From contig CADCVR010000027.1 in NCBI GenBank assembly GCA_902806205.1, forward strand, positions 1 to 64,000: a stretch of DNA of 64,000 nt, read 5' to 3'. Shown here one piece after another: positions 1 to 8,750 of the stretch. The stretch comes from an uncultured Solirubrobacteraceae bacterium (lineage in GTDB: Bacteria > Actinomycetota > Thermoleophilia > Solirubrobacterales > Solirubrobacteraceae). The notes beneath the pieces were generated by a model. The model saw nothing but the letters and a program-made list of their open reading frames with translations. It had not been told where the DNA came from and ran no database searches. Made by a program: the position numbers and the translations under genes. Each line of letters opens with the position of its first letter. Position 1 is the first letter of the stretch.

Positions 1-1
1 G

Positions 2-961
2 GCGCGGGCCGCCCGCGCGCGCGGGCAGGCCGCGCGGCGCTTCGACGTCCACCGCGGCGCCGCGCCGCCGCTGCGCAAGGAGCTGGGGGTCCTCGGCCGG
101 TGCGTGGTGCACGCGCCTCGCTACCGCTGCCTCAACGGCGTGGTGCTGGCCGCGCACACGCTCGGGCGCGTCGACGAAGCGAGAAGGCCGACGCCGGCGC
201 CGGCGACACCGGGCGTCGACGACTTCCTGTCGGGCCTCAGCGGCCAGGTCGGCGGCTGGCGCGGCCGCCTTACCCGCGCGCACGATGCGCTGCTCGACCT
301 TCAGCTCCCCCGCACACCCGTGCGGCCACCGCCGAGCCGGCCGCGTGTGCTCGTCGTCGGCATCGAGCGTCCCGAGGTCCAGAACACGATGGCCGCGACC
401 CTCGCGGAGCTCCGCCGGTCCGAGACCGCTGAAGTGACGGTCGCAACGGCGCCCGCCGGCGTCCGCGGGAAGTTCGCGAACCTCAATGCGCTCGTGGCCG
501 CTGAAGATCTCGACGCCTACGACTGGCTGCTGGTCGTCGACGATGACATCGACCTCCCCGCACGCTTCCTCGACCGCTTCCTCACGCACGCCGCCGGCGC
601 CAAGCTCGCCCAGCCCGCGCACCGCCTGCACTCCCACGCGGCGTGGCCGCACACCCGCCGCCGCGCTCGGAGCGCCGTCCGGCCGACGACGTTCGTGGAG
701 ATCGGACCGGTCACCGCGTTTCACCGCGACACGCTCGCAACCCTTCTGCCCTTTCCCGCGCTGCGCATGGGCTGGGGCCTCGACGCGCACTGGGCCGCCG
801 TGGCCCGTGAGAACGGCTGGCCGATGGTCATCGTCGACGCCACGCCGATCGGACACACGCTGCGCCCCATCGCGGCGACCTATCCGCGCGAGGCGGCGCT
901 GCAGGAGGCGCGAGCGTTCCTGGCGAACAAGTCGTACGTGAAGCGCGACGAGGTGCGATGA
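2..961 (+). CDS. Glycosyltransferase-like protein, 5' end outside window
   Basis: The reading frame is open from the first bases of the window, so the gene probably starts upstream; an internal GTG at 104 would give a 285-residue product. The central part reads as a nucleotide-sugar-dependent transferase fold, with a beta-strand followed by an acidic cluster (VVDDDIDLP) typical of metal-binding DxD-type motifs, and later a GWGLD segment like that of GT2/DUF707-type enzymes. There is no signal peptide in the visible part. It overlaps the next GT4 gene by ATGA (958-961), so the two are translationally coupled. A role in adding a sugar to a surface polysaccharide is inferred from context; the exact family is uncertain. 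Confidence 0.6.
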   Translation, partial: ARAARARGQAARRFDVHRGAAPPLRKELGVLGRCVVHAPRYRCLNGVVLAAHTLGRVDEARRPTPAPATPGVDDFLSGLSGQVGGWRGRLTRAHDALLDLQLPRTPVRPPPSRPRVLVVGIERPEVQNTMAATLAELRRSETAEVTVATAPAGVRGKFANLNALVAAEDLDAYDWLLVVDDDIDLPARFLDRFLTHAAGAKLAQPAHRLHSHAAWPHTRRRARSAVRPTTFVEIGPVTAFHRDTLATLLPFPALRMGWGLDAHWAAVARENGWPMVIVDATPIGHTLRPIAATYPREAALQEARAFLANKSYVKRDEVR

Positions 962-2133
962 GGGTCTGCGTCGTCGCGGAGTTCTACCCTCGCGCCCACG
1001 ACCCGGTCCTCGGCATCTGGGCGCACCGGCAGGCCATGGCGGCACGCGACGCGGGGGCAGAAGTGCGCGTCGTGGTCCTTCATCGACCGATCCCGCCGCT
1101 CGACACGCCCAGGCGCGAGGTCCGGCGGCGGCTCGGGACCCTGCTGCGCCAGCCACGTCAGGCGACGCTCGATGGGCTGGCGGTCGACTACGTGCGTTTC
1201 GTCGCCCCGCCGCGGCCGCGCGGCTACGGCGCCTGGGGCGCGTGGGCGGCGCCGCCCCTGGCGCTGCACCTCCGGCGGCTGCGGACCGGCTGGCCGTTCG
1301 ACCTGGTCCACGCCCACAGCGCGGTGCCGGCCGGGGAGGCGGTGCGGCGGGCGCGGCTCGGCGTGCCGGTCGTGGTCTCCAGCCACGGCGCCGACACGTT
1401 CTTCACCGCCACCAACTACGCCGCGGGCCGCAGGGCCGTCGGTGAGGTCTATGCGACGGCGGCGGTCGTGCTCGCGAATTCGCGCGGGATCGAGCAGAGC
1501 GCCAGGAGGCTCGGCGCGACACGGACCACGGTCGTCCGGCTCGGCACGGACATCCCCGGCGTCCTGCCTGCGAAGCGTCCGGACCCGACGCTCGTGACCG
1601 TCGCCCATCTCGTCACCCGCAAGCGCCAGGGTGACGTCATCCGCGCGCTGTGGATCCTGCGCGACCGCCACCCGCGCCTGCGCCACCTCATCGTCGGCGA
1701 CGGCCCCGAGCGAACGCGGCTGGAGGGCCTCGCGCGGCAACTCGGGCTCGAGCACCGCGTGGAGTTCACGGGTCAGCTCCCGAACCCGGAGGCGTTGCAG
1801 GCCGCGTGGGCCGGCCATCTGTTCGTGCTGCCCTCCGTCGACGAGGCGTTCGGCGTGGCCTACGTCGAGGCGATGGCCGGCGGGCTCCCGGCCGTGGGCT
1901 GCCTCGGTGAGCCGGGACCCGCGGAGATCGAGGAGGCCGGTCCCGGCATCCGCCTGGTGGCGCCGGGGGACATCCCGGCGCTCGCCGCGGCCATCGACCG
2001 CGAGCTCGCGCGCCCCCCGCGCGAGCTGCGCGAGCGCGGCGCGCGGGCGCGCTCGACCGTCGAGCGCTACTTCACCTGGGAGCGCTGTGGTCGCGCGACG
2101 CTCGCGGTCTACGAGCAGGCGCTGCGAGCATGA
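958..2133 (+). CDS. GT4 family glycosyltransferase
   Basis: This 391-residue protein has the two-domain GT-B layout. The N-terminal domain (about 1-190) begins MRVCVVAEFYPR and contains HAHSA and SSHGAD segments. The C-terminal nucleotide-sugar domain (about 210-380) has VGDGPERTRL and the EX7E motif with E296 and E304 (DEAFGVAYVEAM). Such enzymes transfer a sugar from an NDP-donor to a lipid-linked or polysaccharide acceptor at the cytoplasmic face of the membrane. Its ATG overlaps the stop of the preceding gene, and another GT4 gene starts 25 bp downstream, so an operon is likely. Donor and acceptor cannot be told from the sequence. Confidence 0.9.
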   Translation: MRVCVVAEFYPRAHDPVLGIWAHRQAMAARDAGAEVRVVVLHRPIPPLDTPRREVRRRLGTLLRQPRQATLDGLAVDYVRFVAPPRPRGYGAWGAWAAPPLALHLRRLRTGWPFDLVHAHSAVPAGEAVRRARLGVPVVVSSHGADTFFTATNYAAGRRAVGEVYATAAVVLANSRGIEQSARRLGATRTTVVRLGTDIPGVLPAKRPDPTLVTVAHLVTRKRQGDVIRALWILRDRHPRLRHLIVGDGPERTRLEGLARQLGLEHRVEFTGQLPNPEALQAAWAGHLFVLPSVDEAFGVAYVEAMAGGLPAVGCLGEPGPAEIEEAGPGIRLVAPGDIPALAAAIDRELARPPRELRERGARARSTVERYFTWERCGRATLAVYEQALRA

Positions 2134-2158
2134 TGCCGAGCGGTGGACTGACGCCGGG

Positions 2159-3193
2159 ATGACCGTCCTCTTCGTCACCAACCACGTCCCGCCCGACCGG
2201 CGCGGGGCGTTCGCGGCGCTGCACCGGCAGGTCCCGATCGAGCTCGCGCTCTTCGGGGGCCGCTCCCAGCACGCGACCGGCTCCGTCGAGGATCCGGGCG
2301 TCCCGCACCGCCACGTCGCCCAGCGCGAGGTGTTCGGCCTGGCGGCGAGCGGCGGCTATCACGCGGTGGTCTGCGGCACCGCGGGCCGCGTCGCGCTGCC
2401 GGCGAGCTTCGCGGGCGCCCGCCGCTCGAAGACCCCCTTCGTCCTCTGGAGCGCGCTGTGGGCGCAGCCGCGCAGCCCCGGCCACGCGGCAGGCGCACTG
2501 CTCCTGCGACGGATCTACGCGGAGGCCGACGCGGTGGTCGCCTACGGCTCGCACGTCGCCGCGCACGCTCGCCGCCGCGGGGCGCGGCGCGTGCACGTCG
2601 CTCCCCAGGCCGTCGATCAGGAGTTCTGGTCGCAGCCTGCGCCCGCGCCGCCGCCGCACACCACGACGACGTTCCTGTTCGTCGGACGGCCGGCCCCCGG
2701 GAAGGGCGTCGAAGAGCTGCTCGAGGCGTGGCGCGCCTCGGGGCTCCCGTCACAGGCAGCGGAGCTCGTGCTCGTCGGCGTCGCGCCCCAGCTCGAGCCG
2801 GAGGACGCCGCGGAGGCCCACCCGCCCGCCGATCCGCAGGCCATCCGCAACTTCTACGCCGCCGCGGACGTTCTCGTGGTGGCGTCCGTGCCGACTGCGA
2901 CCTTCCGGGAGCCGTGGGGACTCGTCGTCAACGAAGCCATGCACCAGGGACTCCCGATCATCGCCACCGACGCCGTCGGCGCCGCCGCCGGCGGCCTCGT
3001 CCGCCACGAGCGCAACGGGATCGTCGTGCCCTCGCGGGACACTTCCGCCCTCGCTGCTGCCATGCGGCGCCTGCACGAGGAGCCCGCCCTGCGGCGGCGG
3101 ATGGGCGTCCAGGGGCGCCGCGACGTGGCCGCCTTCAGCTTCGACGCGTGGGCCGACGGGATGTCCGCCGCGCTCCGGTCGCACCGTTCATAG
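2159..3193 (+). CDS. GT4 family glycosyltransferase
   Basis: A 344-residue product starts at the ATG of MTVLFVTNHVPP; the frame stays open further upstream but lacks a better start and overlaps the preceding gene. The C-terminal half has a typical GT4 donor-binding domain: FLFVGRPAPGKGVEELLEAW, then the EX7E motif in REPWGLVVNEAM, then a variable loop and a C-terminal helix. The N-terminal acceptor domain is shorter than usual (about 170 residues). It lies 25 bp behind a GT4 gene and 14 bp before a small exported protein with its own strong ribosome-binding site. It probably acts in assembly of the same glycan; substrate unknown. Confidence 0.85.
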   Translation: MTVLFVTNHVPPDRRGAFAALHRQVPIELALFGGRSQHATGSVEDPGVPHRHVAQREVFGLAASGGYHAVVCGTAGRVALPASFAGARRSKTPFVLWSALWAQPRSPGHAAGALLLRRIYAEADAVVAYGSHVAAHARRRGARRVHVAPQAVDQEFWSQPAPAPPPHTTTTFLFVGRPAPGKGVEELLEAWRASGLPSQAAELVLVGVAPQLEPEDAAEAHPPADPQAIRNFYAAADVLVVASVPTATFREPWGLVVNEAMHQGLPIIATDAVGAAAGGLVRHERNGIVVPSRDTSALAAAMRRLHEEPALRRRMGVQGRRDVAAFSFDAWADGMSAALRSHRS

Positions 3194-3207
3194 GAGGATG
3201 ACCTGAT

Positions 3208-3783
3208 ATGCGCCGCCACTTCTTCGTCTTGCCGGCGGCCCTTGCCGCGCTGAGCGCGGCGCCGGCCACCGCGCTGGCCGACAGCGCCAGGGTGATCCGC
3301 GACTGCCAGGACGGCCGGATCGACGGCAAGTACTCCCAGCGGGAGTTCTCCCAGGCGCTGCGCAACATCCCGACCGACGTCGACGAGTACACCGACTGCC
3401 GCGACGTCATCCGCCGCGCCCAGCTCGGCGCCGCCGGTGGGAGCGGCGGAGCGAGCGGCGGCGGCGCGGCCGGCGGCGCCGGCGCGCCCGCGAGCTCGGC
3501 CGCGGCCAACGCGGGCAAGACGGCGGCCCAGATCCTCGAGGCCGCGACCCCCGCCGAGCGGGCCGCCGTGGCCCAGGCGACCGGACGGGCCGGCGCCGCT
3601 GGGGTCCAGATCGGCGGGCAGACCGTCTCACCCGAAACCTCCGGCCTCTCCCCTGCGGGCGCCGCGAACGTCCTGCCGATCCCGCTGATCGTCGCGCTCG
3701 GGCTGCTCGGGCTCGGGCTGGCCGCCGCCGGCATCCAGACCATCCGCTCACGTGTCCTCGCACGCCGCACGCCTGCCCCGTAG
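3208..3783 (+). CDS. Small exported protein with C-terminal membrane anchor
   Basis: The 191-residue product starts with a signal peptide (MRRHFFVLPAALAALSAAPA, cleavage near ALA-DS). A short conserved-looking mature domain follows (about 25-75), containing RVIRDCQDG and DEYTDCRDVI with two cysteines that could pair. Then comes a Gly/Ala-rich low-complexity linker and a C-terminal hydrophobic segment (about 153-175) followed by Arg residues, so the protein is probably held on the outer face of the membrane. AGGAGG at about 3193-3198 supports the start. I recall similar proteins in Thermoleophilia but know no function. It sits between a glycosyltransferase and an O-antigen-ligase-like gene, which suggests a role in polysaccharide export or attachment. 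Confidence 0.75.
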   Translation: MRRHFFVLPAALAALSAAPATALADSARVIRDCQDGRIDGKYSQREFSQALRNIPTDVDEYTDCRDVIRRAQLGAAGGSGGASGGGAAGGAGAPASSAAANAGKTAAQILEAATPAERAAVAQATGRAGAAGVQIGGQTVSPETSGLSPAGAANVLPIPLIVALGLLGLGLAAAGIQTIRSRVLARRTPAP

Positions 3784-5866
3784 CGCGGGCGCGCGCAGCC
3801 TCCCGGCGGTTCTCGGCCGCGTCTCGCCCGAGACGCTCCTGGCCTCCGCGCTCGGCGCGCTGATGGCCGCCGTCGCGCTCGGCGCAGGCGGCGGTCTGCA
3901 GCTCGGGCGCACCACCACCGTGGAGATGGCGCTGCAGGGCGCCGGTGGCCTGCTCGGCGGCGCCGCGCTGCTCACGACGGGCGGGCGGCGCGTCCACGGC
4001 GGCGCGGCCCTCGTGCTCCTCGCGCTGCTGGCCGGCGTGACCGGCCTGTCGATCACCTGGGCCGTCCAGCCCGGCGACGCGTGGCTCGAGACGAGCCGCA
4101 CGCTGTCCTACCTCGCAGCGTTCGGCGCGGGCCTCGCCCTGGTGCGGATGGCACCCGGTCGCTGGGGGGCGCTGATCGACGCGACGGTCATCGCCGCGGC
4201 GGTGGTCGCCGCCTACGCGCTGCTGACGAAGGTCTTCCCCGCCGCGCTCAACCCCGACGAGACGTTCGCCCGCCTGCGTGAGCCGTTCGGCTACTGGAAC
4301 GCCGTCGGCCTGATGGCCGCGCTCGGCGGCCCGGGCTGCCTCTGGCTCGGTGCCCGGCGCCACGGCCACGCGGTGGTCAACGCGCTCGCCTGCCCCGTCC
4401 TGGCGCTCCTGCTCGTCGCGCTCCTGCTGTCCTACTCGCGCGGCGCGCTCCTCGCGCTCGCCGTGGGCGCCGCGGTGTGGTTCACGGTCGTCCCGTTGCG
4501 CTTGCGCGGCGCCACCGTCCTGGGAGTCAGCGCGCTCGGAGCGCTGATCACCGTCGTCTGGGTCTTCGGGCGAGACTCCCTGACTCAGGACGAGGCGCCG
4601 CTGGCGCTGCGCGAGACCGCCGGCCATGAGTTCGGCCTGCTGCTGCTGGCGATGGTCGCGCTGCTGCTCGCCGCGGGGCTCGCCGTCGGCTTCCTGACCG
4701 CGCGCAGCGCACCCGGAGCACAGACCCGGCGCCGCGCGGGCGTCACCATCCTCGTCGCGCTCGCGCTGATCCCCGCCGGCGTGGTGGTCAACCTGGCGTT
4801 CTCCGACCGAGGTTTGGGCGGCTCGCTCGCCGACGGCTTCGAGCAGCTCTTCGACCCCGACGCGAGCGCGAAGGCATCGCCGTCGAACGACCCTGGTCGG
4901 CTGACGGCCGTCGGGTCGGTCCGCGCCCGCTACTTCGCCGACTCGCTCGCGATCTTCTCCGACCGCCCGCTGCTCGGGGCCGGCGCGGGCGGCTTTGCGA
5001 CCGCGCGCCCCCGCGTGCGCCCCGACGAGCTCGACGTGCGCCACGCGCACGGCTACGTCTTCCAGACCCTTGCGGACCTGGGACTGGTCGGGACGAGCAT
5101 CGTTCTCGCGCTGCTCGCGGCCTGGGGCTGGGCGGCGCTGCGAGCGACCGCGCTCCTGCACCGCCGCGGCGCACCGCAGCCCGTGGTCGACGCGGAGCTT
5201 GTCGGCCTGCGGACGCTCCTGGCCGTCATCGCGGTCTTCGGCGTGCACTCCTTCGTCGACTGGACGTGGTTCGTCCCGGGAACCGCGGTGCTCGCGCTGC
5301 TGTGCGCGGGCTGGCTGGCGGGGCGCGGCCCGACGCGCGATCAGCGCGGAGAGCTGCTGACCGCACCACGGGCGCCGGCCGCGCCGCTGCGGGTCGCGCT
5401 CCGCGACCGTCCCCGCGCGCTCACCGCGCTCGGATTGCTCGTGGTGACCGTCGCGACCGCCTGGGCGACCTATCAGCCCCTACGCGGCGCCGACGCCGCC
5501 GACGACGCGCTCGCCCTGCTCGAGGCCGGCAACGCCGACCGTGCCCGCGTCCGGGCGCTGCAGGCCGGCGAGATCGACCCGCTCTCGATAGAGCCGCTCT
5601 TCAACCTCGCGGTCATCGAGGCCGGCGCCGGCCGCCGCGACGCTGCGCGCGGCGCGCTGGAGCGCGCGGTGCAGCTGCAGCCCCAGAACGCGACGCCCTG
5701 GCTGCGCCTGGCCGAGTACGACGCGGCCCAGGGTGACGCCAAGGGCGCCCTCGCGGCGCTGCGCCCGGCGCTCTACCTCGACCCCAAGAACACGAACGCT
5801 GTAACACTCTTCCTCGACGTCAATCGCCAGAACGGCGTTTCCGTGCCGACTCCCGGGACTCCCTGA
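3752..5866 (+). CDS. O-antigen ligase / Wzy-like membrane protein with TPR tail
   Basis: This 704-residue protein has roughly 12-14 hydrophobic segments up to residue about 575. A Wzy_C/O-antigen ligase region (about 390-445) includes DRPLLGAGAGGF and a later RHAHGYVFQTLAD histidine segment. The C-terminal 110 residues form TPR-like helices (ARVRALQAGEIDP, LEPALYLDP-type repeats). Such proteins polymerise or ligate lipid-linked glycans on the outer face of the membrane. The GTG start overlaps the end of the preceding gene by 32 bases, and the stop abuts the start of the next gene, so the three are coupled. Whether it is a polymerase or a ligase cannot be decided from sequence. Confidence 0.85.
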   Translation: MSSHAARLPRSAGARSLPAVLGRVSPETLLASALGALMAAVALGAGGGLQLGRTTTVEMALQGAGGLLGGAALLTTGGRRVHGGAALVLLALLAGVTGLSITWAVQPGDAWLETSRTLSYLAAFGAGLALVRMAPGRWGALIDATVIAAAVVAAYALLTKVFPAALNPDETFARLREPFGYWNAVGLMAALGGPGCLWLGARRHGHAVVNALACPVLALLLVALLLSYSRGALLALAVGAAVWFTVVPLRLRGATVLGVSALGALITVVWVFGRDSLTQDEAPLALRETAGHEFGLLLLAMVALLLAAGLAVGFLTARSAPGAQTRRRAGVTILVALALIPAGVVVNLAFSDRGLGGSLADGFEQLFDPDASAKASPSNDPGRLTAVGSVRARYFADSLAIFSDRPLLGAGAGGFATARPRVRPDELDVRHAHGYVFQTLADLGLVGTSIVLALLAAWGWAALRATALLHRRGAPQPVVDAELVGLRTLLAVIAVFGVHSFVDWTWFVPGTAVLALLCAGWLAGRGPTRDQRGELLTAPRAPAAPLRVALRDRPRALTALGLLVVTVATAWATYQPLRGADAADDALALLEAGNADRARVRALQAGEIDPLSIEPLFNLAVIEAGAGRRDAARGALERAVQLQPQNATPWLRLAEYDAAQGDAKGALAALRPALYLDPKNTNAVTLFLDVNRQNGVSVPTPGTP

Positions 5867-7579
5867 ATGCCCTCACGCCTCGCCACCATGCTCGTCTGCT
5901 GCCTCGCGGGCTGTGCTGCGCTTCCCAGCGCCGCCGCCGCCGACAAGGAGCAGGAGTCGACCTTCCAGGACGACAACCTGCTCGTGTACGCAGAGCCGGA
6001 CGCGGTGGCGCGAACGATGGACAAGCTCAAGGAACTCGGGGTCGACCGCCTCCGCGTGTCGGTCTTCTGGGCGGTCGTGGCGCCCGACGCGGAGAAGGAG
6101 AAGAAGCCCGCGAACTTCGACGGTGCCGACCCTGCCGCCTACTCCAACGGCAGCTGGGACCGCTACGACACCATCGTGCGGCTCGCCCGGCAGCGCGGGC
6201 TGGGGCTCAACTTCGACATCACCTCCCCGGCGCCGGCCTGGGCCACGGGCTCGCTGAAGGACCGCCCCGATCTCGACAAGAACTTCGATCCGGACGCGAA
6301 GGAGTTCGGCGCGTTCGTCCGCGCGGTGGGCACGCGCTACTCCGGCAGCTACGTCCCGCCGGCGCAGCCGCCCGCGGCGCCGCAGCGGCCGCGGCCGGGC
6401 CTCTTTCCCCGCCAGGCCGGAGAGCCGGGACCGCTGCCGCGGGTGGACTACTGGACGGTCTGGAACGAGCCCAACCAGCCGGGCTGGCTGACGCCCCAGT
6501 GGGCCGACGACCCCCGCGCCGGCAAGGAGCTCGTCGAGACCGCGCCGCGGATCTACCGCTCGTTGCTCGACGAGATGTACGCGGGCCTCGTGGCCACGGG
6601 CCACGAGCGCGACACGATCCTGATCGGCGAGACCGCCCCGAAGGGCCAGGAGCGGGAGAAGGGGCCGACCCGGGCGATCAAGCCGGGACGCTTCATCCGC
6701 CAGCTCTACTGCCTCGACGACAACCTCCAGTTCCTGCAGGGCACGAGCGCTGAGATCCGCGGCTGCCCCGTCGGCGACCAGGCCGCCCGCTTCGCCGCGG
6801 ACCACCCCGGGCTCTTCAAGGCCACGGGGTACGCGCATCACCCCTACGAGCTGACCTTCGCACCGAACCGGCCGCCGAAGTTCGCCGACAACTACACGAC
6901 GGGCAATCTCGGCGCGCTCTCCTCGCTGCTGCGCCGCATCTACCAGCGCTACGGCCAGCGGGTGCCCGGGGGCGGGCGCGACGTGCCGCTCTACCTGACG
7001 GAGTTCGGCTACCAGACCGACCCGCCCGACCCCACCGGCGTCTCGTTCGCCAAGCAGGCCGCCTACCTCAACCAAGCCGAGTGGATCACCTACCGCAACC
7101 CGCGGGTGCGGACCCTGACGCAGTTCCTGCTCGTCGACGACAAGCCGACGTCGGGTGTGACCAACCCGATCGAGGCGTTCGGCGGCACGTTCCAGAGCGG
7201 TTTGACGACCGAGCAGGGCAGGGTCAAGCCGTCGATGCTCGCCTACACGCTGCCGATCTTCCTGCCGTCGCGCTCGACCACCAAGGGGCGCAAGCTGCGG
7301 CTGTTCGGGCTCGTGCGGCCGGCCTCCAACGGCACGGCACCGCGGGTGCAGGTGCAGATGCGCAGTACAGGCGGGAAGTTCAAGAAGCTCAAGACCGTCA
7401 AAGGCTCCAAGGCCCGGGGCTACGTGAACACGACGTTCGTGGCGCGACGCTCGGGCGTCGTACGGCTCGTGTGGAGCGCCGGCCGCAGGACGATCGCCTC
7501 GCGGCCGGTCTCGTTCCGCGTCAAGAGCCCCAAGCGCACCGGGAGCTCCAAGCGCGCGCGGAGCGTCAAGCGGCGTTAG
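5867..7579 (+). CDS. Secreted clan GH-A glycoside hydrolase (GH39/cellulase-like)
   Basis: The 570-residue product begins with a signal peptide (about 1-25, ending SAAAADK). The catalytic domain resembles clan GH-A (beta/alpha)8 retaining hydrolases: WTVWNEPN carries the likely acid/base E201, and YLTEFGYQT carries the likely nucleophile E379. A HHPY segment lies at about 324-327. The C-terminal 110 residues are a Lys/Arg-rich beta domain ending in SKRARSVKRR, perhaps binding acidic wall polymer. ATG immediately follows the stop of the O-antigen-ligase gene. It probably trims or turns over the glycan made by this locus, like PslG in other systems; the exact GH family is inferred. Its 3' end overlaps the convergent GT gene by 14 bases. 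Confidence 0.85.
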   Translation: MPSRLATMLVCCLAGCAALPSAAAADKEQESTFQDDNLLVYAEPDAVARTMDKLKELGVDRLRVSVFWAVVAPDAEKEKKPANFDGADPAAYSNGSWDRYDTIVRLARQRGLGLNFDITSPAPAWATGSLKDRPDLDKNFDPDAKEFGAFVRAVGTRYSGSYVPPAQPPAAPQRPRPGLFPRQAGEPGPLPRVDYWTVWNEPNQPGWLTPQWADDPRAGKELVETAPRIYRSLLDEMYAGLVATGHERDTILIGETAPKGQEREKGPTRAIKPGRFIRQLYCLDDNLQFLQGTSAEIRGCPVGDQAARFAADHPGLFKATGYAHHPYELTFAPNRPPKFADNYTTGNLGALSSLLRRIYQRYGQRVPGGGRDVPLYLTEFGYQTDPPDPTGVSFAKQAAYLNQAEWITYRNPRVRTLTQFLLVDDKPTSGVTNPIEAFGGTFQSGLTTEQGRVKPSMLAYTLPIFLPSRSTTKGRKLRLFGLVRPASNGTAPRVQVQMRSTGGKFKKLKTVKGSKARGYVNTTFVARRSGVVRLVWSAGRRTIASRPVSFRVKSPKRTGSSKRARSVKRR

Positions 7580-8750
7580 CGGGCTGCCCGGGACGGTCCA
7601 CCAGTTCGGGCGGCAGCGGGCCGAACCCGGTGGCCTCGCAGGCACGCCGCAGGAGCTGCTCGTACTGGTCGGTGACCGCGTCCCACGAGTAGCGGCGAGC
7701 CCGCTCGCGCGCCTTCGCACGGTACTCCTCGACCAGCGCCGGGTCCTCGAGCACGCGCTCGAGCTGCACCGCGAGTGACGGCACCCCCTCCCGGCCGGAG
7801 AAGGTGATGCCGGCCTCCCCGACGGTCTCGACGTTCGGCGCGTGGTCGTTGACGATGACGCAGTTGCCCGCGGCGAGTGCCTCGAGGATCACCGGATGGG
7901 TTCCGCCGACCTCGGTGGGAGCGCAGAACGCGTAGGCGTGACGCTGGAGCTCCCAGTAGCCGCGCCCGAAGACGTAGCCCGGGAAGACGACGCGCGGGTC
8001 GCCCTTGCGGCGCACCTGCTTGATGTACTCGTCGGCGTAGGGCGCGCCGCCGACGATCACGAGCTTCATCCCGCGGGTCTTGGCCGCGGGAATCCGCGCC
8101 CAGGCGTCCACGAGCACGTGCGGGTTGTTCTCGGGTTCGAGGCGGCCGACGAACAGGATGTAGTTGCGAGGCTCGAGCCCGAGGCGCTCGAGCGTGGCCG
8201 CGGCATGCGGGTCAGCGTCCTCGGGCTCCTCGACGCCGTAGGGGACGACGCCGATGCGCTTGCCGTAGCGCTGCTCGAAGATCTCCGCGACGGCGTGGGA
8301 GTCCGTGAGCGCGGTGTCCGCCCAGCCCGGCGCGTTGCGCTCGGCGAAGCGCAGGTAGGTTTTGGCGATTCCGGGCCATTTGGAGCGGTCGGAGTCCAGG
8401 CCGTCGACGTTGATGACCGTCGGGATGCCCGCCGCGCGCGTGATCAGGCACATCGGCGAGTTGCCCGCGATGAAGAAGAGCGCGACGTCGGGCTTGACGG
8501 TCCGCGCGGCGTGGATGGCGCTCAGGAACGTGTGGGTGAAGGTGTCGAGGTACTTGTTGCGGACCGTCGGCAGGTGGACCAGGCGCGCGCCCTTCCACTC
8601 CGTCAGCCGCCGGTCGACGACGTGCGGCCGGCAGTAGACGACGACCTCGTGGCCGCGGTCGGTCAGCCGGGAGGCGAGCTGCTCGGCGGCCGTCTCGAAG
8701 CCCGAGTAGGAGGCCGGGATCCCGCGCGTGCCGAGGATGGCGACCCTCAT
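7566..8750 (-). CDS. DUF1972/GT4 family glycosyltransferase
   Basis: This 394-residue GT-B protein begins MRVAILGTRGIPASYSGFET, the signature start of the DUF1972/rhamnosyltransferase-like GT4 group. The C-terminal domain has YILFVGRLEPENN and TEVGGTHPVILEALAAG, the form of the donor-site glutamate motif found in this subgroup. It likely transfers a deoxyhexose or similar sugar, but the donor is not determined. The ATG overlaps the stop of the upstream gene (ATGA, 8747-8750), so it is the second gene of a two-gene minus-strand operon. The 3' end overlaps the hydrolase gene on the other strand by 14 bases. Confidence 0.9.
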   Translation of the reverse strand: MRVAILGTRGIPASYSGFETAAEQLASRLTDRGHEVVVYCRPHVVDRRLTEWKGARLVHLPTVRNKYLDTFTHTFLSAIHAARTVKPDVALFFIAGNSPMCLITRAAGIPTVINVDGLDSDRSKWPGIAKTYLRFAERNAPGWADTALTDSHAVAEIFEQRYGKRIGVVPYGVEEPEDADPHAAATLERLGLEPRNYILFVGRLEPENNPHVLVDAWARIPAAKTRGMKLVIVGGAPYADEYIKQVRRKGDPRVVFPGYVFGRGYWELQRHAYAFCAPTEVGGTHPVILEALAAGNCVIVNDHAPNVETVGEAGITFSGREGVPSLAVQLERVLEDPALVEEYRAKARERARRYSWDAVTDQYEQLLRRACEATGFGPLPPELVDRPGQPANAA

